From positions 4,340,001-4,404,000 of the forward strand of contig CP053418.1 of the NCBI GenBank assembly GCA_013127575.1: a stretch of DNA of 64,000 nt. Direction: 5' to 3'. The notes below the pieces were generated by a model. The model had not been told where the DNA came from and did no database searches. It saw nothing but the letters and a program-made list of their open reading frames with translations. The number at the start of each line of letters is the position of its first letter. The stretch's first letter is position 1. Shown piece by piece: positions 56,183 to 64,000 of this stretch. Both the position numbers and the translations under genes were made by a program. Source of the stretch: Ramlibacter terrae. GTDB lineage: Bacteria > Pseudomonadota > Gammaproteobacteria > Burkholderiales > Burkholderiaceae_C.

Positions 56183-57093
56183 CAGGCCGCCACCCGCTTG
56201 TTCAGCATCGCCGTCGCCACGCGCGAGTTCGGCTTGCGGCCCGGGAAGTCGCTGATGTACTTGCCGGCGTCGACCAGCTTGTCGAGGTCGATGCCGGTCT
56301 CGATGCCCATGCCGTGCAGCATGAAGACGACGTCTTCCGTGGCCACGTTGCCCGTCGCGCCCTTGGCATAGGGGCAGCCGCCGAGGCCGGCGATGGAAGC
56401 GTCGTACTGCCACACGCCCATCTCCGGGCACGCCAGCGTGTTCGGCAGCGCCTGCCCGTAGGTGTCGTGGAAGTGGCCCGAGACGTCGTCCAGCGCGTAG
56501 TGCTCCAGCGCCGCTTCCATCGCGGCCTGCACCTTGCGCGGCGTGCCGACGCCGATGGTGTCGGCGACGCCGACGTGCTGCACGCCGATCTCCTTCATCA
56601 GCCGCGCCACCAGTTCCACGCCCTCGGGCGCAACCTCGCCCTGGTACGGGCAGCCGACCGCCACCGAGATGGCGCCGCGCACGTAGATGCCCTTGGCGCG
56701 GGCGGCCTCGACGACGGGCGCGAAGCGCTCGATGCTCTCGGCGATGGAGCAGTTGATGTTCTTCTGGCTGAACGCCTCGCTGGCCGCGCCGAACACCACG
56801 ATCTCGTCCGGCTTCGATGCGACGGCCGCTTCGAAGCCCTTCATGTTGGGCGTCAGCACGGAGTAGCGCACACCCGGCTTGCGACGGATCCCCGCCATCA
56901 CTTCGGCGTTGTCGGCCATCTGCGGCACCCACTTGGGCGACACGAAGCTGGTGACCTCGATCTCCTTCAGCCCGGCGTCCTGCAGGCGGTGCACCAGTTC
57001 GACCTTGACCGAAGCCGGCACCGGCTCCTTCTCGTTCTGCAGGCCGTCGCGCGGGCCGACGTCGACGAGCTTGACTGCGGGGGGGTATTGCAT
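56182..57093 (-). CDS. Hydroxymethylglutaryl-CoA lyase
   Basis: Intact, 303 residues. The TIM-barrel start VKLVDVGPRDGLQNEKEPVP carries the catalytic Arg-Asp, SGHFHDTYGQALPNTLACPE the metal-binding His pair, and GLGGCPYAKGATGNVATEDV the active-site cysteine. It splits HMG-CoA into acetoacetate and acetyl-CoA, the last step of leucine catabolism (LiuE role), matching the carboxylase and hydratase genes at 58-64 kb. Confidence 0.95.
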   Translation of the reverse strand: MQYPPAVKLVDVGPRDGLQNEKEPVPASVKVELVHRLQDAGLKEIEVTSFVSPKWVPQMADNAEVMAGIRRKPGVRYSVLTPNMKGFEAAVASKPDEIVVFGAASEAFSQKNINCSIAESIERFAPVVEAARAKGIYVRGAISVAVGCPYQGEVAPEGVELVARLMKEIGVQHVGVADTIGVGTPRKVQAAMEAALEHYALDDVSGHFHDTYGQALPNTLACPEMGVWQYDASIAGLGGCPYAKGATGNVATEDVVFMLHGMGIETGIDLDKLVDAGKYISDFPGRKPNSRVATAMLNKRVAA

Positions 57094-57097
57094 GGCT

Positions 57098-58017
57098 TCA
57101 GTATCCTCTTTGGCGATCGACCACACCGGCGATGGGCTCTCCCCGCTCCAGCGCGCGGATCTTGTGCGCGATCTGCGCGACGCTTTCGTCGCGCAGGGTG
57201 CGCGCCGACATGTGCGGCGTGACGGTGACTTTGGGGTGCGACCAGAACGGGTGGTCCGCCGGTAGCGGCTCGGTGCGGAACACGTCGAGCGCGGCGCCCG
57301 AGAGGTGGCCGCTGTCCAGCAGCGCCAGCAGGTCGGCGTCGACCGGTGGCCGCCGCGCGCCACGTTGACGACGAAGCCGCCGGGCTGCAGCCGCGACAGG
57401 CTTTCGCGGTTCAGGATGTTCTGCGTTTCGGCCGTCAGCGGCAGCAGGCAGACCAGCACGCGGGTGGCGGCGAGGAAGGCGCTCAGTTCCGCCTCGCCCG
57501 CATAGCAGCGCACGCCCGGCACTTCGCGCGGCGTGCGGCTCCAGCCCAGGACGGGGAATTCGAAAGCCGCCACGGCTTGCGCGACCCGCTGGCCGAGCAC
57601 GCCCAGCCCCATCACGCCGACCGGGAAGTCCGAGCGCAGCCGCGGCCGGCGGTAGCCCCACTTGCCGGCGGCGGCATCGCGTTCGTAGGCATCGAACTCG
57701 CGGAAGTGCCGGATCACGGCGTGGCAGACGAATTCCGCCATCTGCACCGACATGCCGGCGTCGTCGAGCCGCACGACGACCGCGCCCGGCGGCAGCCGCA
57801 GCTTGACCAGCGCGTCGACGCCCGCGCCGATGTTGAAGATGCCCTTCAGCCCGCGCTGTTCGTCGAGGAACTGCTGCGGCGGCGCCCACACCACGGCGTG
57901 GTCCGCCTGCGGCGCGCCGGGTCTCCATTCATCGACCTGCGCCCCGGGCAGCAGGGTTTGGAGGGCCTCGATCCGGGGGCCGGTCTTGGTGTCGGTACAG
58001 CAGACTGCAATGCGCAT
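57098..58017 (-). CDS. Glyoxylate/hydroxypyruvate reductase A-like 2-hydroxyacid dehydrogenase
   Basis: About 307 residues. The NAD(P)-binding loop is GVMGLGVLGQRVAQAVAAFE, followed by VLGWSRTPREVPGVRCYAG, VCLLPLTAETQNILNRESLS, FVVNVARGG and, after a break near 57350, DADLLALLDSGHLSGAALDV and KVTVTPHMSARTLRDESVAQ with the catalytic His. It is of the GhrA type, reducing glyoxylate or hydroxypyruvate. It lies within the leucine cluster by position but has no clear role there. Confidence 0.88.
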
Positions 58018-58032
58018 GAGGGTATTGTCTTC

Positions 58033-58111
58033 TGTCATCCCGGGCTTGACCCGGGATCCATGCAGCGCTCGAACGAGCGCCGATGGATTGCGGGTCGAGC
58101 CCGCAACGACA
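58033..58111. repeat. Double-palindrome repeat, copy 4
   Basis: TGTCATCCCGGGCTTGACCC on to GATTGCGGGTCGAGCCCGCA. Same two palindromes and spacer outline as copies 2 and 3. It lies between the carboxylase stop and the reductase start. Confidence 0.9.
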
Positions 58112-58113
58112 AG

Positions 58114-60098
<1,985 letters not shown>

Positions 60099-60099
<1 letters not shown>

Positions 60100-60737
60100 C
60101 AACCCAGCTCCCGCGGCAACGGCCGCCCCCGCATGAATTCGGACAACCCGCGCACCACCGTGCGCAGGAACTTCACCAGCACCACCAGCAGCACGATCGC
60201 CAGCACGACGCTGGCGACCAGCACCACGGCGAAGAGCGCCGGATGCGTGGCCGACAGCCACAGCATGAACACCACCAGGCCGTCCTCGGCCAGCGACACC
60301 GCCACGTTGGAGAACGGCTCGGGCGAGGTATTGACCGCCGCCCGCGTCGTCATCTTGGCCGCGTGGCTGGTGGCCGCCAGGCTGCCACCCACCAGCGCCG
60401 CCACCCAGCCCATCGCCGCGCTGTCGGCGCCGAGCGCACCCGCGGCCAGCGCGGCGCCGGCCGGGATGCGGATCACCGTGTGCACCGCGTCCCAGATCGA
60501 ATCGACGAACGGGATCTTGTCGGCGAAGAATTCGATGAAGAGCATGAAGCCGCTGGCGCCCAGCACCGCCGGATGCTGCAGCACCTGCAGGCCGGCCGGC
60601 AAATCGACCCAGCCCATCCATCCCGACAGGCCGGTGAGGAACACGGCCGCATACAGCCGGAAGCCGCTGGCCCAGCCGAGCGCCGCCGCCAGCGCCAGCA
60701 GCTGCGGCGTGTCGACCAGTCCGCCCAGCGCGTCCAC
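60099..60737 (-). CDS. DUF4126 membrane protein
   Basis: Intact, 212 residues with four to five hydrophobic segments. [40 protein letters not shown] and [20 protein letters not shown] are family blocks. Function unknown. Its stop overlaps the liuD start (TGATG), and it begins 3 bases after the hydratase stop, so it belongs to the operon. Confidence 0.88.
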
Positions 60738-60740
60738 TTC

Positions 60741-61526
60741 CTACTGCCCCTGCAGCCGGGACGGCTTGCGCTTGCCCGGGAAGGACTGGATGCCTTCCTT
60801 GCCTTCGTCGCTGGCGCGGATGTCGGCGATCTTCTCCACCGTGCGGCGGATCAGGCCACTGCTGATCTCGTGGCCGGCCACGTCGTGCAGCAGTTCCTTG
60901 CACGCCTTCATCGCGTCGGGGCCATTGGCCACCAGCGCGCGCGCCACGTCGGCGACGCGGGCGTCGAGTTCGTCGGCGGTCGCGAGCTGGTGCACGAGCC
61001 CGATGCGCTGCGCTTCCACCGCGCCGAAGCGTTCGGCCGTCAGGAAGTAGCGGTGCGCGGCGCGCGCGCCCATCGCGCGGATCACGTACGGGCTGATGGT
61101 GGCGGGGATCAGGCCCAGCTTCACCTCGCTCAGGCAGTACTGCGCCGAGTCCACCGACACGACGATGTCGCAGGCGGCGACCAGGCCGACGCCGCCGGCA
61201 TAGACGTCGCCGTGCACGCGCGCCACCGTGGGCTTCGGAAAGCGGTACAAGCCTTCGAGCATCCGCGCCAGGCCCATTGCGTCCTCGATGTTCTCGTCGC
61301 GCGAGTAGCCGGCGATGCGCTTCATCCAGTTCAGGTCGGCGCCGGCGCAGAAGGCCGGGCCGTTGCCGGCGACCACGACGCAGCGCACCTCGTCGCGCTT
61401 GGCGAGTTCGAGGAACACGGCGGTCATCTCCGTGATGACCTCGTCGTTGAAGGCATTGCGCACTTCGGGACGGTTCAGCGTCACGGTGGCGACGCCGGCG
61501 CCGAAGCTCAGTTCCGGGTGTTTCAT
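60741..61526 (-). CDS. liuC: Methylglutaconyl-CoA hydratase-type enoyl-CoA hydratase
   Basis: Intact, 261 residues. The crotonase fold shows [40 protein letters not shown] (oxyanion hole and the LNWMKR wording typical of the leucine-pathway hydratase) and [20 protein letters not shown]. It hydrates 3-methylglutaconyl-CoA to HMG-CoA. The context between the two carboxylase subunit genes supports this substrate. Confidence 0.92.
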   Translation of the reverse strand: MKHPELSFGAGVATVTLNRPEVRNAFNDEVITEMTAVFLELAKRDEVRCVVVAGNGPAFCAGADLNWMKRIAGYSRDENIEDAMGLARMLEGLYRFPKPTVARVHGDVYAGGVGLVAACDIVVSVDSAQYCLSEVKLGLIPATISPYVIRAMGARAAHRYFLTAERFGAVEAQRIGLVHQLATADELDARVADVARALVANGPDAMKACKELLHDVAGHEISSGLIRRTVEKIADIRASDEGKEGIQSFPGKRKPSRLQGQ

Positions 61527-61552
61527 CGTCGGGGGTTCTTTCTGTAGGGGCG

Positions 61553-62659
61553 TCAGGGCGCGGGTTTCACCCAGACCACCGAGCCATTGACGGCGTACAG
61601 CCGGCAGGGCGTGCCGGCATTGCGGGTGCAGCCGACCACGGCGCGTTCGGTCGGGTCGGTGGGAAGGCTCGTGTCCTGCGGCGCCAGGCTCCACGCCGGA
61701 TACCAGTAGCCGGTGGTGGAGATGGCGAAGGCTTTCGGCGTCGGCCGCAGCAGCCATTCGCGGTAGCCTGCGCGGCCGCGGTCGGACAGGTAGGGAATGG
61801 CGTCGACGTCCTCGATGGCGGCGTAGCCCGACGCGATCGGCGCCGGCTGCGTGGGGGCGCGCAGCGCGGCGGGCCGGGCCGCCGGCGGTGCCGATGGCGC
61901 GGCCGTGACGGGGACGTCGCGCACCCACACCACGTTGTCGTTGACGGCATACAGCCGGCACGGCGCCTTCGCCGCGCGCTCGCAGCCGGCCGTGGCCCGC
62001 TCCACCGGATCCCCGGGCAGCGTCGGGTCGCTGGTGCTGGTGCCGTACGCGCCGAACATGCGGCCGTCGGGCGAGATCGCGAAGGCGCGCGGATGCGGCC
62101 GCCCCAGCCACTCGCGGTACAGCTCGCGGCCGCGCGGGTTGAGGTGCGGCACCGCCGCCACGTCGTTCAGCGCAGCGAAATTGGTGGGCGGCGGGCCCTC
62201 GCTGGCGCCGCCGCGCGGCAAGGTGAAGGACGTCATCTGCCCCATCACGACGCGGATGCGCTCGGGGTATTCGTAGGCGGCGCCCGAGGTGTGGTCGACC
62301 ACCGCGCCGATCACGCCGCCGATCAGGATGTTGCCGAACATGGCGGCGCGCGTGCCCGATTCGACCGACACCACGCCCTGCGGCAGCGGCGCCTTCTCGC
62401 AGCGCACGTCCATCGCCTTGTTGGATCGCACGATCGTGGCGTCGCCCGGCGACTGGACCCGCCAGTTGCCCTTGTCGTTGCTCAGGGTGCAGTTGGCGGC
62501 CGCCACGCTCGTGCCGTCCTGCGTCTGCGCCTGCACGTACATCTTCTGCGTATTGCCGCCGGTCACGGAGGCGCAGCCCCCGGCCAGCACGGCGACTGCC
62601 AGCAGCAGGCCGCAGCGCCATGCGCGCGCGGCCCGGTCTCCGATGGGGCTCAGGTCCAT
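61553..62659 (-). CDS. Lipoprotein with two copies of an unnamed domain
   Basis: Intact, 368 residues from ATG 62659. The lipobox is [17 protein letters not shown]. After a first region ([37 protein letters not shown], like phage/prokaryotic lipoprotein N-domains) come two repeats of about 80 residues. Copy 1 has [20 protein letters not shown] and [15 protein letters not shown]; copy 2 has [20 protein letters not shown] and [15 protein letters not shown]. Each repeat has two cysteines that could pair. I do not recognise the domain. It lies in the liu gene run with no evident metabolic link. Confidence 0.75.
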   Translation of the reverse strand: MDLSPIGDRAARAWRCGLLLAVAVLAGGCASVTGGNTQKMYVQAQTQDGTSVAAANCTLSNDKGNWRVQSPGDATIVRSNKAMDVRCEKAPLPQGVVSVESGTRAAMFGNILIGGVIGAVVDHTSGAAYEYPERIRVVMGQMTSFTLPRGGASEGPPPTNFAALNDVAAVPHLNPRGRELYREWLGRPHPRAFAISPDGRMFGAYGTSTSDPTLPGDPVERATAGCERAAKAPCRLYAVNDNVVWVRDVPVTAAPSAPPAARPAALRAPTQPAPIASGYAAIEDVDAIPYLSDRGRAGYREWLLRPTPKAFAISTTGYWYPAWSLAPQDTSLPTDPTERAVVGCTRNAGTPCRLYAVNGSVVWVKPAP

Positions 62660-62704
62660 GTCTCGCCTCCTCCGTGTTGGGAGCCCCATTCTGGTCGCAC
62701 CCGG

Positions 62705-64000
62705 CTACATCCGGAAGATGCCGAACTTCGCGTCCGGGATCGGTGCGTTGAGCGACGCCGACAGGCCCAGCGAGAGCACGCGGCGCGTGTCGGCGGGGTC
62801 GATCACGCCGTCGTCCCACAGGCGCGCGCTCGCGTAATACGGGTGCGACTGGTGCGCGAACTGTTCCAGCAGCGGCTGCTTGAACGCGGCTTCCTCGTCG
62901 GCGCTCCACTGGCCGCCGCGCGCCTCGATGCCGTCGCGCTTGACGGTGGCCAGCACGCTGGCGGCCTGCTCGCCGCCCATCACGGAGATGCGCGCGTTGG
63001 GCCACATCCAAAGGAAGCGCGGCGAGTACGCGCGGCCACACATGCCGTAGTTGCCGGCGCCGTAGCTGCCGCCGATGATCACGGTGAACTTCGGCACGTT
63101 GGCCGTGGCCACGGCCGTCACCATCTTGGCGCCGTGGCGGGCGATGCCCTCGTTCTCGTACTTGCGGCCGACCATGAAGCCGGTGATGTTCTGCAGGAAC
63201 ACCAGCGGCACCTTGCGCTGGCAGCACAGCTCGATGAAGTGCGCGCCCTTCTGCGCCGATTCCGAGAACAGGATGCCGTTGTTGGCGACGATGCCCACCG
63301 GCATGCCTTCGATGTGCGCGAAGCCGCACACCAGCGTGGCGCCGAAGCGGGCCTTGAACTCGTGGAACTCGGAGCGGTCGACGATGCGCGCGATGATCTC
63401 GCGCACGTCGAAGGGCTTGCGGGTGTCGGTCGGGATCACGCCGTACAGCTCGCTCGCTTCGTAGCGCGGCGGACGCGGCGCCTGCAGCTGCACCGGCGGC
63501 TGCTTGGGCCGGTTCAGCGAGGCGACCGCCTTGCGCGCCAGCGCCAGCGCATGCGGGTCGTTCTGCGCCGGTGGTCGGCCACGCCGGACAGGCGGGTGTG
63601 CACGTCGCCGCCGCCGAGGTCTTCCGCCGTCACCACTTCGCCGGTGGCCGCCTTCACCAGCGGCGGACCGCCCAGAAGATGGTGCCCTGCTCCTTGACGA
63701 TGATGGTCTCGTCGCTCATGGCGGGCACGTAGGCGCCGCCGGCGGTGCAGGAGCCCATGACGACGGCGATCTGCGCGATGCCCTGCGCGCTCATGTTGGC
63801 CTGGTTGTAGAAGATGCGGCCGAAGTGCTCGCGGTCCGGGAACACCTCGTCCCTGGTTCGGCAGGTTGGCGCCGCCCGAGTCGACGAGGTAGATGCAGGG
63901 CAGGCGGTTCTGCGCCGCGATCTCCTGCGCGCGCAGGTGCTTCTTGACGGTGATGGGGTAGTACGTCCCGCCCTTCACCGTGGCGTCGTTGCAGACGATC
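62705..64000 (-). CDS. liuB: Methylcrotonyl-CoA carboxylase carboxyltransferase (beta) subunit, 5' part cut off
   Basis: The window ends inside this gene. What is present: [116 protein letters not shown] and [20 protein letters not shown], ending [11 protein letters not shown]. Both acyl-CoA and biotin-binding halves are there. Breaks are near 63850, 63665 and 63575. Of the propionyl/methylcrotonyl carboxyltransferase family, the ANLPNQ and [10 protein letters not shown] wording fits MCC. Confidence 0.93.

Overview
The window looks like chromosome of a high-GC betaproteobacterium of order Burkholderiales, most likely family Comamonadaceae. The reasons are the gene order tyrS / M23 peptidase / anmK / erpA / bactofilin / rpsI-rplM, ahcY-tlyA-metF behind an SAH riboswitch, a Bug-family solute receptor, a double-length UvrA and a liu (leucine) cluster. 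No tRNA, rRNA, prophage or CRISPR was seen. Many genes, including ones expected to be essential (tyrS, rpsI, prfC, ruvB), change frame one or more times, often at runs of G or C. I read this as uncorrected sequencing error rather than decay, so those genes are annotated end to end.

Layout. 1-9.7 kb: D-threonine aldolase-like enzyme, an ether-lipid-type fusion protein, ruvAB, phoH-ybeY, dtd, a cation efflux pump, a VapBC pair with its operator, tyrS. 9.9-16.1 kb: cell-wall recycling and ribosomal genes. 16.1-21 kb: porin, rlpA and the SAM-cycle operon ahcY-tlyA-metF. 21-27.7 kb: DNA ligase, then a chain of small overlapping genes (3-methyladenine glycosylase, DinB, GFA) and several small secreted or membrane proteins of unknown role.

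27.7-35.6 kb is the accessory region. It is an integron gene-cassette array read on the minus strand, with about eight attC sites, each followed by a small orphan gene (truncated haemoglobin, Tat-exported cupin, nucleotidyltransferase, CusF-like protein, membrane proteins of unknown function). No integron integrase is present. One attC is broken by two insertion sequences. One is an IS110/IS1111-type element whose 3' non-coding segment holds two short stretches matching the attC flanks and two matching its own ends, in the arrangement expected of a guide (seek/bridge) RNA. The other is an IS3-family element in the attC loop.

35.8-54.7 kb: LigD polymerase domain, prfC, an S41 peptidase, a likely polyamine-linked group (two gamma-glutamyl hydrolases and an acetylpolyamine-type deacetylase), a Bug receptor, a four-ABC-module UvrA, a branched-chain amino-acid-type receptor and an MHS-family transporter. 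54.8-64 kb: minus-strand genes ending in the leucine/isovalerate pathway: HMG-CoA lyase, methylcrotonyl-CoA carboxylase alpha and beta, methylglutaconyl-CoA hydratase, with a duplicated-domain lipoprotein lodged among them. A dispersed double-palindrome repeat occurs in at least four gaps.
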